Positions 1-7,946 of a stretch of DNA of 64,000 nt are shown here, one piece after another. The notes below the pieces were generated by a model. That model was not told where the DNA came from. It saw only the letters and a list, made by a program, of their open reading frames with translations, and made no database searches. Position 1 is the first letter of the stretch. Each line of letters starts with the position of its first letter. The position numbers and the translations under genes were made by a program. Origin of the DNA: an uncultured Aquitalea sp. (GTDB lineage Bacteria > Pseudomonadota > Gammaproteobacteria > Burkholderiales > Chromobacteriaceae); the NCBI RefSeq assembly GCF_945957525.1, contig NZ_CAMFLA010000007.1, positions 1 through 64,000 on the forward strand, written 5' to 3'.

Positions 1-61
1 TGGTGACACTGGCTGCCGGCCGGCTCTATGGAGTGTGCGAACCGGGCTGCCTTCTATAGAG

Positions 62-74
62 AGGTTGGCCGAAG
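62..74 (-). repeat. uptake-sequence-like 13-mer, copy 1 (exact)
   Basis: The + strand reads AGGTTGGCCGAAG. This exact copy lies between genes, abutting the hairpin just downstream of hslU. It belongs to the dispersed 13-mer family described in the findings. Confidence 0.85.
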
Positions 75-96
75 GCGGCCTCTTGATCAGGCCGCC
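74..96 (-). terminator. hairpin downstream of hslVU
   Basis: GGCGGCCT and AGGCCGCC form an 8-bp perfect stem around a 7-base loop, starting 7 bp beyond the hslU stop. There is no T-run. Instead, the side away from hslU continues straight into the dispersed 13-mer, the arrangement known for uptake sequences in Neisseria terminators. It is the likely 3' end of the hslVU transcript. Confidence 0.6.
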
Positions 97-102
97 AGCG
101 CA

Positions 103-1440
103 TTACAGTACGTAGCGCGCGAGGTCTTCCCGCTCCGAGACTTGCTGCAGCTTGCTGTCGACATAGGCGGCATCCACCGTGAACTGGCCTGCGCGAGCAT
201 CGTAGGACAGTTCTTCCAGCAGCTTTTCCATCACTGTGTACAGACGGCGCGCGCCGATGTTCTCGGTTTTCTCATTGACCTGCCAGGCAATCTCCGCCAG
301 ACGACGGATGCCGCTATCTGCAAATTCCAGCTCTACGCCCTCGGTGGCCAATAGCGCCTGATACTGTCGGGTCAGGCAGGCATCGGTACCGGTGAGAATT
401 TCGGTGAAGTCGTCTACCGAAAGGGAGGACAGCTCGACGCGGATGGGCAGGCGGCCTTGCAGTTCCGGAATGAGATCGGACGGTTTGGACAGCTGAAAAG
501 CGCCGGAGGCGATGAAGAGGATGTGATCGGTCTTCACCATGCCGTACTTGGTGGTGACGGTGGTGCCCTCCACCAGCGGCAGCAAGTCACGCTGCACGCC
601 AGCGCGGGAGACGTCCGCACCCTGGCCTTCGCCGCGGCTGGTAACTTTGTCGATTTCATCAAGGAAGACGATGCCGTTTTGCTCGACGTTCTTCAGCGCT
701 TCGGATTTGAGTTCGTCTTCATTGACAAGCTTGGCTGCCTCTTCGTCCACCAGCAGCTTGAGGGCCTCGGCCACTTTCAGCTTGGCGGCTTTCTTCTTGC
801 CGGCGTTCATGCCCTGGAACATGTTTTGCAGCTGGCTGGAGAAATCTTCCATGCCCGGCGGGGCGAAGATTTCCATGCGCGAAGCCGCGGCCGCAACATC
901 GATTTCAATTTCCTTATCGTCGAGTTTGCCTTCGCGCAGCATCTTGCGGAATTTCTGCCGGGTGGCGCCGTCCTCGGCTTTTTCCGTGGCGTCGGGTTCG
1001 CCGAAGAAGCCGGGGGTGGTGCGCGCCGGCGGCAAGAGCACGTCGAGGATGCGGTCTTCCGCCGCATCTTCGGCCCGTACGCGATTGCGTTTGATGGCTG
1101 CGTCGCGGGTTTCTTTGATGGCCACTTCCACCAGATCGCGAATGATGGTGTCGACATCGCGCCCCACATAGCCCACCTCGGTGAACTTGGTGGCCTCCAC
1201 CTTGATGAAGGGCGCGCCGGACAGGCGGGCCAGGCGACGGGCGATTTCGGTCTTGCCGACGCCGGTAGGGCCGATCATCAGGATGTTCTTGGGGGTGATC
1301 TCACTGCGCAGCGGCTCGGCCACCTGCTGGCGACGCCAGCGGTTGCGCAACGCGATGGCGACGGCGCGCTTGGCGGCGTCCTGACCAACGATGTGTTTGT
1401 TGAGCTCGTGGACGATTTCCTGCGGGGTCATTTGCGTCAT
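103..1440 (-). CDS. hslU: ATP-dependent protease ATPase subunit HslU
   Basis: AAA+ unfoldase of the HslUV (ClpYQ) protease, which unfolds cytoplasmic substrates and feeds them to the HslV peptidase. The 445-residue length is typical. The Walker A motif GPTGVGKT is at residues 57-64, Walker B (FLDEID) is near residue 258, and a large intermediate domain lies between them. The chosen ATG has GGAGA about 6 bases upstream. It follows hslV by about 50 bp, so the two form an operon. The C-terminus ends in the conserved hydrophobic tail (ARYVL) that docks into HslV. Nothing is missing. Confidence 0.97.
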   Translation of the reverse strand: MTQMTPQEIVHELNKHIVGQDAAKRAVAIALRNRWRRQQVAEPLRSEITPKNILMIGPTGVGKTEIARRLARLSGAPFIKVEATKFTEVGYVGRDVDTIIRDLVEVAIKETRDAAIKRNRVRAEDAAEDRILDVLLPPARTTPGFFGEPDATEKAEDGATRQKFRKMLREGKLDDKEIEIDVAAAASRMEIFAPPGMEDFSSQLQNMFQGMNAGKKKAAKLKVAEALKLLVDEEAAKLVNEDELKSEALKNVEQNGIVFLDEIDKVTSRGEGQGADVSRAGVQRDLLPLVEGTTVTTKYGMVKTDHILFIASGAFQLSKPSDLIPELQGRLPIRVELSSLSVDDFTEILTGTDACLTRQYQALLATEGVELEFADSGIRRLAEIAWQVNEKTENIGARRLYTVMEKLLEELSYDARAGQFTVDAAYVDSKLQQVSEREDLARYVL

Positions 1441-1452
1441 GACATTCTCCGA

Positions 1453-1468
1453 CCCGGCGCGCGCCGGG
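1453..1468 (-). other. hairpin between hslV and hslU
   Basis: CCCGGC-GCGC-GCCGGG forms a 6-bp perfect stem in the roughly 50-bp intercistronic gap. It may stabilise or separate the two messages. There is no T-run, so I do not call it a terminator. Confidence 0.4.
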
Positions 1469-1491
1469 CCATGGGGTTCGGATATGCCGGT

Positions 1492-2049
1492 TCAGCCGGC
1501 CTGCTGGGCCTCGTCGCCCAGGATTTCAATCACGTGGTTATGGTTGGTGTAGATGCAGATGTCTCCGGCAATCTCCAGCGATTTCTTTACCACCGCTTCC
1601 GGATCGAGTTCCGTGTTTTCAAACAGCGCGCGCGCCGCCGACTGGGCGTATGCGCCGCCGGAGCCGATGGCGGCAATGCCTTGTTCGGGCTCCAGCACGT
1701 CGCCGTTGCCGGTGATGATCAGCGTGTGGTCCTTGTCGGCCACGATCAGCATGGCTTCCAGCCGGCGCAGCATGCGGTCGGTGCGCCAATCCTTGGCCAG
1801 CTCCACGGCGGACACCAGCAAGTTGCCCTGATGTTTTTGCAGCTTGGCTTCAAAGCGCTCGATCAGGGTGAAGGCATCGGCGGTGCCGCCGGCGAAGCCC
1901 GCCAGCACTTTGCCGTTGTGCAGTTTGCGCACTTTTCTGGCCGAGGCCTTGATCACGATATTGCCCAGGGTGACCTGCCCGTCGCCGCCCAGCGCCACGC
2001 GCCCGCCGCGCCGGACGGAGACGATAGTGGTTCCGTCGAACTGCTGCAT
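1492..2049 (-). CDS. hslV: ATP-dependent protease peptidase subunit HslV
   Basis: Threonine peptidase that forms the proteolytic double ring of HslUV. The 185-residue product begins [12 protein letters not shown]. In this family the N-terminus is trimmed so that the first Thr of the TTIVSV stretch (residue 7 here) becomes the catalytic nucleophile. The conserved GGDGQVTLG segment and the [14 protein letters not shown] region are present. It is first in the operon with hslU. The start ATG is supported by TGGAAAA upstream. In many proteobacteria this operon is heat-shock controlled, and only a weak sigma-32-like candidate is visible here. Confidence 0.97.
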   Translation of the reverse strand: MQQFDGTTIVSVRRGGRVALGGDGQVTLGNIVIKASARKVRKLHNGKVLAGFAGGTADAFTLIERFEAKLQKHQGNLLVSAVELAKDWRTDRMLRRLEAMLIVADKDHTLIITGNGDVLEPEQGIAAIGSGGAYAQSAARALFENTELDPEAVVKKSLEIAGDICIYTNHNHVIEILGDEAQQAG

Positions 2050-2102
2050 AGTGTTTTCCAGTCTATGAGGGACTTGCCCGCGCCTGCGGGCGGAATGTTT
2101 TC

Positions 2103-2131
2103 AATATGCTGGCAGTTGAACGGATTGCAAG
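2103..2131 (-). promoter_or_regulatory. possible heat-shock-type promoter for hslVU
   Basis: On the minus strand CTTGCAA is followed 12 bases later by CCAGCATATT, a loose match to the sigma-32 pattern CTTGAAA / CCCCATnT. The -35-like element overlaps a 7-bp hairpin (GGATTGC/GCAATCC). The match is weak and rests partly on knowing that hslVU is a heat-shock operon. Confidence 0.3.
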
Positions 2132-2223
2132 CGCAATCCCCACGTGGACGACAGGGTTGGCCGTAGGCGGAACGCGCGCGGCGCCAGCGTGTTGACGCGG
2201 CCACATCTCTTAACAATCCTGTT

Positions 2224-2242
2224 GATAATGAGAATGATTCGT
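2224..2242 (+). promoter_or_regulatory. Fur box upstream of tonB
   Basis: GATAATGAGAATGATTCGT matches the 19-bp Fur consensus at about 14 of 19 positions, including the whole left half. It ends 14 bp before the tonB start, a suitable place for iron-dependent repression of tonB-exbB-exbD. Confidence 0.8.
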
Positions 2243-2256
2243 ACTAGCATTGCAAC

Positions 2257-2916
2257 ATGTCTACTCGAACCTACCCTGCCGTGGCGATGCTGGGCACCGG
2301 CGGCGTGCATGTCGTGATGCTGCTGTTGCTGGGCGGCCTGCTGGCCCGGCAGACACCGATTACACCGCCGGAGTTGCCCGCATTGCAGCTGGTGAGCGCG
2401 GCGCAGGAAGCGCCGCCCAAACCCGTAGCGCAAGCACAGCCGCCCAAGCCGGCCGCACGCACACCGGAAACCAGACGGCAGTCGCGCCAACCCCAGCCCG
2501 TTCGCCCCGCTTCGGTCGTCAAACCGGCGCCCGCCCAGGCAGCCGCCCAGCCTTCGGCCAACAGCGTGACGGCTGCACCGCCGGCGCCCCCCGCAACCGA
2601 AGCCGCGCCCGCGCCAGCCGCGCCGGTGCAGGAACCGCTCTACAAGGGCGCCTATCTGGACAACCCCAAACCGGTGTACCCGCCCTTGTCGGTGGAGCTG
2701 TCGGAAACCGGCATTGTGCGGCTCACCGTCCATGTCAGCGCGGAAGGCTTGCCCACTGCGGTGAGCGTGGCGCACAGCAGCGGCTTTCCGCGGCTTGACC
2801 GCGCCGCCGTCACTGCGGTGCAGCGCTGGAAGTTCGTGCCAGCCAAGCGCGGCAAAGAGCCGATTGCCTACACCTTTATCGTTCCCGTGGAATTTTCCCT
2901 GAAAACCAAGCCTTGA
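2257..2916 (+). CDS. tonB: energy transducer TonB
   Basis: Links the inner-membrane proton-motive force to outer-membrane receptors. It has 219 residues: one N-terminal membrane helix (about 10-30), a long Pro/Ala/Lys-rich periplasmic linker (about 45-140), and a C-terminal TonB domain containing YPPLSVELSETGIVRLTVHV and RAAVTAVQRWKFVPA. It is first gene of tonB-exbB-exbD, directly behind a Fur box. The stop codon lies 2 bp before the exbB ATG. The ribosome-binding site is weak. The adjacent siderophore receptor is the likely, though not necessarily only, client. Confidence 0.93.
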   Translation: MSTRTYPAVAMLGTGGVHVVMLLLLGGLLARQTPITPPELPALQLVSAAQEAPPKPVAQAQPPKPAARTPETRRQSRQPQPVRPASVVKPAPAQAAAQPSANSVTAAPPAPPATEAAPAPAAPVQEPLYKGAYLDNPKPVYPPLSVELSETGIVRLTVHVSAEGLPTAVSVAHSSGFPRLDRAAVTAVQRWKFVPAKRGKEPIAYTFIVPVEFSLKTKP

Positions 2917-2918
2917 CC

Positions 2919-3602
2919 ATGAATCTGCTTACCGTATTCCAACAGGGCGACGCCGTCCTGATGACCACTTTCTCCCTGCTGATCCTGATGTCGGTACTGA
3001 CCTGGTATCTGATCATTTTGCGCGGGCTGCAATTGCTGCGCACCCGTAACGCCAACCGACAGGCTGAGGCGCTGCTGTGGGATGCGCCGGACTGGAAAAC
3101 CGCCGAGGCGGCGCTGGCTGAATCGCGCGCGCCGGTAGCCAATCTCACCCGCCAGGGCCTGGCCGCCATGCGTCATCACCACGAACACGCCGACAAATCG
3201 CTGGGCAAAGCCTGCTTGCTGGACGAGTTTCTCACCCGCGCCATCCGCAAGGGCCTGGCGCAGGAGACCGCGCGCCAGGAGTCCGGCATGACCTTGCTGG
3301 CTTCTGTCGGCTCCACCGCGCCCTTCATCGGCCTTTTCGGCACGGTATGGGGCATTTATCACGCACTGGTGAATATCGGCAGCGCCGGTCAGGTAAGCAT
3401 CGCCACCGTGGCCGGCCCCATCGGCGAAGCGCTGATCGCCACCGCCGCCGGCCTGGCCGCCGCCATCCCGGCCGTGCTGGCCTACAACGCCTTCATCCGC
3501 GCCCAGCGCTTGCATGCGCAGCATCTGGATCACTTCGCGCACGACTTGCACGCCCAATTGTTGACCCAGGCAGGAGAGCTCCATGGCGTTCGGCAGCTTT
3601 GA
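2919..3602 (+). CDS. exbB: TonB-system proton channel subunit ExbB
   Basis: MotA/TolQ/ExbB-family inner-membrane protein that forms the proton channel with ExbD. 227 residues from the ATG chosen here; a TTG six bases earlier overlaps the tonB stop and is less likely. There is an N-terminal helix around 15-40, a cytoplasmic loop, and the conserved pair of helices with STAPFIGLFGTVWGI and ATAAGLAAAIPAVLAYN. The last 20 bp overlap exbD, indicating translational coupling. Confidence 0.94.
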   Translation: MNLLTVFQQGDAVLMTTFSLLILMSVLTWYLIILRGLQLLRTRNANRQAEALLWDAPDWKTAEAALAESRAPVANLTRQGLAAMRHHHEHADKSLGKACLLDEFLTRAIRKGLAQETARQESGMTLLASVGSTAPFIGLFGTVWGIYHALVNIGSAGQVSIATVAGPIGEALIATAAGLAAAIPAVLAYNAFIRAQRLHAQHLDHFAHDLHAQLLTQAGELHGVRQL

Positions 3603-3993
3603 TCGCGACGGCGGCGCGCCGATGGCGGAGATCAACACCACGCCGCTGGTGGATGTGATGCTGGTGCTGCTGGTGGTGTTCATCATCACAGCGCCGCTGC
3701 TGACCAACAGTGTGACGCTGGATCTGCCGCAAGCGGCCGCCAGCCAGCACGAGGACAAGCCGGAGCAGATCCGCCTGGCCATCGACGCCGCCGGCCAGGT
3801 GTTCTGGAACGACCAGCCCGCCCCGCGCGAACAACTGGCCGCCCGCTTTGCCGAGGCCGCGCGCCGCAATCCGCAAGTGGAACTGCATCTGCGCGCCGAC
3901 AAATCCGTACGCTACGAACTGGTGGCCACCACGCTGGCCAGCGCACAGCAAGGCGGCATACAGAAAATAGGCTTCGTCACCGAAGCACCCTGA
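3583..3993 (+). CDS. exbD: TonB-system subunit ExbD
   Basis: ExbD/TolR-family partner of ExbB. 136 residues with a short cytoplasmic N-terminus, a single membrane helix (about 20-42) that starts with the signature INTTPLVDVMLVLLVVF, whose Asp is the proton-carrying residue in this family, and a periplasmic domain. The start codon lies inside exbB and is preceded by AGGAGAGC. Last gene of the tonB operon. Confidence 0.94.
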   Translation: MAFGSFDRDGGAPMAEINTTPLVDVMLVLLVVFIITAPLLTNSVTLDLPQAAASQHEDKPEQIRLAIDAAGQVFWNDQPAPREQLAARFAEAARRNPQVELHLRADKSVRYELVATTLASAQQGGIQKIGFVTEAP

Positions 3994-4025
3994 TCCCCCT
4001 CGCCGGTCCGGCCCGTCAGGGGGAT
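3993..4025 (+). terminator. hairpin after exbD
   Basis: ATCCCCCT and AGGGGGAT form an 8-bp stem directly over the exbD stop, with a 17-base GC-rich loop. There is no T-run, so it may be a processing or Rho-linked structure. Confidence 0.35.
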
Positions 4026-4085
4026 GACGCGGCCGACCGGCAATCCCACCCCTGATCCGCACGTCCCGCCCACCGGGACGCGAGG

Positions 4086-4103
4086 ACGGCTGCGCGCCGT
4101 TTT
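4086..4103 (+). terminator. possible intrinsic terminator of tonB-exbBD
   Basis: ACGGC-TGCGC-GCCGT followed by TTT. It sits inside a wider inverted repeat, CTGATCCG (4052-4059) with CGGATCAG (4105-4112). The stem is short. If it works, fiu has its own promoter. Confidence 0.4.
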
Positions 4104-4156
4104 CCGGATCAGACCGTCATCCGTGTTGACACTGCACACAGCTATTAGAGGACACC

Positions 4157-6343
4157 ATGAAACACAGCCTGAAGCAGTCGCCCCATCTGGGCCGACAGAA
4201 ACTGCCCGCGAGAATGGCGGCCGGCATGCTGGCCGCCGCCCTGAGCCCGGCGCTGGCGCAAGCGGCTGATGCGCCGCAACAGCTGGAAAAAGTAACCGTT
4301 GAGGGCGAAGCGCCCACCCGCGGCACCTACAAGACCGAGACCAGCAATATCGGCAAAACCAAGCAGGCGCTGCGCGACATTCCGCAATCCATCACCGTGG
4401 TGAACGAGCAACTGCTGGTGGACCAGAACGCCGCCACCATGAAGGATGCGCTGCGCAATGTGCCCGGCATCACCTTTGCCGCCGGCGAAGGCGGCCGCAC
4501 CGGCGACCAAGTGGTGATTCGCGGCTTCTCCGCCGCCACCGACACCTATCGCGACGGCATGCGCGACATCGGCCAGTACAACCGCGACGCGTTCAATGAT
4601 GAAAAGGTGGAAGTGCTCAAGGGCGCCAGCTCGATGCTGTTTGGCCGGGGCTCTACCGGCGGCGTGGTGAACCAGGTCAGCAAATCCCCCTTCCTTGGCG
4701 ACAAGGGCGAGGTGGATTTTTCCATCGGCACCAACAGTTATGCGCGCGGCACGCTGGACGTCAACCGCATGGTGGGCGACAACGCCGCCGTGCGTCTGGC
4801 GGTGATGGACACCAAGGACGGCAGCGATCGCGGTCCGGCTGAAAACAAGCGCTGGGGTGTTGCCCCATCGGTGGCCTTCGGCCTGGGCCAGCCCACTACG
4901 CTGGTGCTGTCCTACTTCCATCAGGAAGAAAACAACGTGCCGGACTATGGCGTGCCGTACAACCCCAATACCCAGAAGCCGCTGGATGTGGACCGCAGCC
5001 GCTTCTACGGCCTGAGCTCGGACTTTGAAAAGACAACGGCCGACATTGCCACCGCCAAGCTGACCCACACCTTCGACAGCGGCGCCGAGCTGAGCAACCA
5101 GCTGCGCTTCAACCGCTTCTGGCGCGATGTGAGCCCTACCGCGCCGCGCCTGTCCGGCGTCAGTGCGGGCGTGCCGGTGACCGACAGCACCCGTATGAAC
5201 CGCAGCAAGCCGCTGCGCGACGGCGTGGATCAGTCTTGGAACAATCAGACCGACCTCACCACCCGCTTCGCCACCGGCGACATCCGCCACACCCTGCTCA
5301 CCGGCATGGAGTTCTCCCACGAAAGTTCGGACACCAGCCGTTACGCCCTGCTCAACACCGTTACCGGCACCACGGTGGGCAACCCCAACCCGGACGATGC
5401 CGTCAACCTGGCGCGCTATCGCACCAGCAACACCACCTTCACCGCCAATAGCGCCGCCTTGTACGCCATGGATACGCTGGAGCTGAACCGCCAATGGAAA
5501 GCCGTGCTGGGCGCCCGCTTCGACCGCTTCCAGGGTGATTATCAGGTTCGCGCCTTCAACAAGGACGGCTCGCTGGTCACCAACAGTTCGCGCAGCTACA
5601 ACGCCAGCCGCACCGACAATGTCTGGAGTTGGCGCAGCGGCCTGATCTGGCAACCGGACCTCAACCAATCCTACTACGCCAGCTACGGCACCTCCTTCAA
5701 CCCGTCCGGCGAAACCTACTCGCTGGACCCGGCCACCTCCAAAGTGGACCCGGAAAAGAACCGCAACATGGAAGTGGGCGCCAAGTGGGACCTGATGGAT
5801 GGCGACGTCAGCCTGCGCGCCGCGCTGTTCCGCATCGAGAAAACCAACGAGCGCAATACCGATCCGCTGGAACCCAGCCTGGTGGTGCTGTCCGGCAAGC
5901 GTCACACCGACGGCATCGAAGTGGAAGGCAGCGGCAGACTGACCGAGCGCTGGGAAGTGTTTGCCGGCGTCACCTTCATGAAGTCGAAAATCGACAAGGC
6001 TGCGCCCGCCGCACTGGGCCAGACCGGCACCGAGGGCAAGATGCCGCGTTACACCCCGCGCGCCACGGCCAATCTGTGGACTACCTACAAGATCACCGAT
6101 GCCGTCACTGGCGGTTTCGGCCTGACCTATGTGGGTTCGCGCTACGCCAACGAGGCCAACACCAACTACCTGCCGTCTTATCTGCTGGGCAACGCCATGC
6201 TGTCCTATGAAGACCGCAAATACCGCGTGCAACTCAATCTCAACAACCTGGCCAACGTGAAGTATTACGACGGTGCTTATGGCGGCCACGCCACCCTGGG
6301 CACCCCTCGTGAAGCCCAACTGACCGTGGGCCTGAAGTTCTGA
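4157..6343 (+). CDS. fiu: TonB-dependent catecholate siderophore receptor, Fiu type
   Basis: Outer-membrane beta-barrel receptor, 728 residues. A signal peptide occupies about residues 1-36 (cleavage after ALAQA), followed by a Ton-box-like segment, the plug domain (about 60-170, with RDIPQSITVVNEQLL and VIRGFSAATDTYRDGMRD) and a 22-strand-type barrel ending in the terminal aromatic signature GLKF. The start ATG has AGAGGAC upstream. The closest families are Fiu and other catecholate receptors. Placement between tonB and piuC supports ferric-catecholate uptake, but the exact ligand cannot be read from sequence. No separate Fur box is visible. Confidence 0.88.
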   Translation: MKHSLKQSPHLGRQKLPARMAAGMLAAALSPALAQAADAPQQLEKVTVEGEAPTRGTYKTETSNIGKTKQALRDIPQSITVVNEQLLVDQNAATMKDALRNVPGITFAAGEGGRTGDQVVIRGFSAATDTYRDGMRDIGQYNRDAFNDEKVEVLKGASSMLFGRGSTGGVVNQVSKSPFLGDKGEVDFSIGTNSYARGTLDVNRMVGDNAAVRLAVMDTKDGSDRGPAENKRWGVAPSVAFGLGQPTTLVLSYFHQEENNVPDYGVPYNPNTQKPLDVDRSRFYGLSSDFEKTTADIATAKLTHTFDSGAELSNQLRFNRFWRDVSPTAPRLSGVSAGVPVTDSTRMNRSKPLRDGVDQSWNNQTDLTTRFATGDIRHTLLTGMEFSHESSDTSRYALLNTVTGTTVGNPNPDDAVNLARYRTSNTTFTANSAALYAMDTLELNRQWKAVLGARFDRFQGDYQVRAFNKDGSLVTNSSRSYNASRTDNVWSWRSGLIWQPDLNQSYYASYGTSFNPSGETYSLDPATSKVDPEKNRNMEVGAKWDLMDGDVSLRAALFRIEKTNERNTDPLEPSLVVLSGKRHTDGIEVEGSGRLTERWEVFAGVTFMKSKIDKAAPAALGQTGTEGKMPRYTPRATANLWTTYKITDAVTGGFGLTYVGSRYANEANTNYLPSYLLGNAMLSYEDRKYRVQLNLNNLANVKYYDGAYGGHATLGTPREAQLTVGLKF

Positions 6344-6384
6344 ACCCACGCGCCGGCTGCTAACAACACCCTTGGGCGTGAAAG

Positions 6385-6413
6385 TGCGGGACCCGGCAAA
6401 ACCGGGCCCCGCA
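6385..6413 (+). terminator. hairpin 1 after fiu
   Basis: TGCGGGACCCGG and CCGGGCCCCGCA pair over 12 bp with one A-C mismatch around CAAAA. No T-run follows immediately, although a run of eight T lies about 25 bp further on. Confidence 0.45.
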
Positions 6414-6476
6414 ACCCGCTTGTTGATTCAGCAGCCATCTTTTTTTACTTCTGCGCCGCCCTTGCCCGGCAAGGGC

Positions 6477-6511
6477 CTCTCGCTTCCTGATCTGAAAGCG
6501 AGAGAGGTTTT
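6477..6511 (+). terminator. intrinsic terminator after fiu
   Basis: CTCTCGCTT and AAGCGAGAG form a 9-bp stem followed by AGGTTTTG. This is the clearest transcription stop between fiu and piuC and suggests piuC is at least partly transcribed separately. Confidence 0.65.
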
Positions 6512-6524
6512 GTCATTAATCCGG

Positions 6525-6546
6525 GCCGCCGCCCCGTGGCGGCGGC
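6525..6546 (+). terminator. GC hairpin joined to the dispersed 13-mer
   Basis: GCCGCCGCC-CCGT-GGCGGCGGC forms a 9-bp perfect stem whose last base is the first base of CTTCGGCCAACCT. The hairpin-plus-13-mer layout mirrors the one after hslU. It lies 40 bp before piuC, so it might also shape the 5' leader of that gene. Confidence 0.5.
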
Positions 6547-6558
6547 TTCGGCCAACCT
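6546..6558 (+). repeat. uptake-sequence-like 13-mer, copy 2 (exact)
   Basis: Intergenic copy reading CTTCGGCCAACCT on the + strand, attached to a perfect GC hairpin upstream of piuC. Confidence 0.85.
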
Positions 6559-6585
6559 TGTCCGACATTAGAGAAAGCCTGTCAC

Positions 6586-7266
6586 ATGCTGCTGCACATC
6601 CCCGGCGTACTGAGCGCCGAAGAGCTGGCCCATGGCCGCCAACTGTTGCTTAACGCCGATTGGGCCGATGGTCGCATCACGGCCGGCACCCAGTCGGCGC
6701 AAGTGAAGCGCAATCTGCAACTGCCCCAGCATCTGGACGCCGCCCGCGAACTGCAGGCCATGGTGGAGGCCGCCCTCAAGCGCAACAGCTTGTTCTTTTC
6801 TGCCGCCCTGCCCAAAAAAGTGTTCCCTCCCCTGTTCAACTGCTATCAGGGCGGCATGGATTTCGGCAACCACGTGGACAATGCCGTGCGCAGCGACCCC
6901 TTTAGCGGCGACTGGGTGCGTACCGACGTGTCTTGCACTCTATTCTTTACCCATCCCGAAGAGTACGACGGCGGCGAGCTGATCGTGGAAGACACCTACG
7001 GCCTGCACAGCGTCAAGCTGCCGGCCGGCGACATGGTGCTGTATCCCTCCACCAGCCTGCATCGGGTTGAACCCGTGACGCGCGGCGCGCGCATCGCGTC
7101 TTTCTTCTGGACCCAAAGCATGATCCGGGACGACGCAAAGCGTGGTTTGCTGTTCGACATGGACATGGCCATCAGCCGTTTGCGCGGCGCACAAGGCGAC
7201 ACGGAAGAACTGGTGACGCTGACCGCCACCTATCACAACCTGCTGAGAATGTGGGCGGAGCTGTAA
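6586..7266 (+). CDS. piuC: PKHD-type Fe(II)/2-oxoglutarate dioxygenase PiuC (YbiX)
   Basis: Cytoplasmic prolyl-4-hydroxylase-like 2-oxoglutarate oxygenase of 226 residues, usual for the family. The double-stranded beta-helix shows the iron triad H96-x-D98 (in FGNHVDNA) and H159, with R169 positioned to bind 2-oxoglutarate. The family is widely encoded next to Fiu/PiuA-type siderophore receptors, as here; its substrate is not established. The ATG has a GAGA-type site about 14 bases upstream. Several hairpins separate it from fiu. Confidence 0.92.
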   Translation: MLLHIPGVLSAEELAHGRQLLLNADWADGRITAGTQSAQVKRNLQLPQHLDAARELQAMVEAALKRNSLFFSAALPKKVFPPLFNCYQGGMDFGNHVDNAVRSDPFSGDWVRTDVSCTLFFTHPEEYDGGELIVEDTYGLHSVKLPAGDMVLYPSTSLHRVEPVTRGARIASFFWTQSMIRDDAKRGLLFDMDMAISRLRGAQGDTEELVTLTATYHNLLRMWAEL

Positions 7267-7397
7267 AGCATTTGTGTCAGCACTGCTCTTGACTCATCGC
7301 AAGGGTCGCAGAATTTGCTTGGGTAGAGGCTGGAAGTGTCATGCTGTGCGGGTAATAATCTCTTATAGTCAGTCGGATACCCGCCAGAGAGAGAATA

Positions 7398-7946
7398 ATG
7401 ACAAACCCACCCGCCACCGGCAGCCGGGAGGTGATGCTTGAGCCTGACGAGCTGATCATCACCAAGACCGACCCCACCGGCCACATTACCTACGCCAATC
7501 GCATCTTCATGCGCATCGCAGGCTACTCGGAAGACCAACTACTGGGTCAACCGCACAACCTTATCCGCCATCCCGACATGCCGCGCGGCGTTTATCGCCT
7601 GATGTGGAAAACACTGCAAGCCGGCCAGGAATTTTTCGGCGTGGTGAAGAATTACACTTCCGATGGCAACTACTACTGGGTGCTGGCCAATGTAACGCCA
7701 GACTACGACAGTCAGCGCCGGCTGCAAGGCTATTTCTCCGTCCGCCGCCAGCCGACCAGACGCGCCATCGATACCGTAACGCCCATCTATGCCCGCATGC
7801 GCGACATCGAAGCCGCTGCCGGTAAGGCCGCCGCGCCGGATGCCTCGCTCGCCTGGTTGCAGGAAGAACTGGCCAAACAGGGCCACACTTACGACAGCTT
7901 CGCGCTCACTTTGCTGGATGAAACAGCGCAAGAAAGGAGTGCCTGA
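7398..7946 (+). CDS. Aer-like PAS protein (CetB-like energy-taxis sensor)
   Basis: Soluble 182-residue protein whose N-terminal 120 residues form a PAS domain of the Aer type, with [20 protein letters not shown] followed by [17 protein letters not shown], the stretch that lines the FAD pocket in Aer. There is no membrane segment or signalling domain of its own. The stop codon overlaps the start of the following transducer (TGATG), so the two are translationally coupled. By analogy with Campylobacter CetB/CetA, I infer that this protein senses redox or energy state and the neighbour transmits the signal. FAD binding is inferred, not shown. Confidence 0.82.
   Translation: MTNPPATGSREVMLEPDELIITKTDPTGHITYANRIFMRIAGYSEDQLLGQPHNLIRHPDMPRGVYRLMWKTLQAGQEFFGVVKNYTSDGNYYWVLANVTPDYDSQRRLQGYFSVRRQPTRRAIDTVTPIYARMRDIEAAAGKAAAPDASLAWLQEELAKQGHTYDSFALTLLDETAQERSA

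Noticed and set aside
4145-6349. Very long open frame on the minus strand opposite fiu
   Set aside because: It mirrors the GC-rich codon pattern of fiu, has no ribosome-binding site or domain and is rich in His/Gly/Ala/Val as expected for an antisense shadow.
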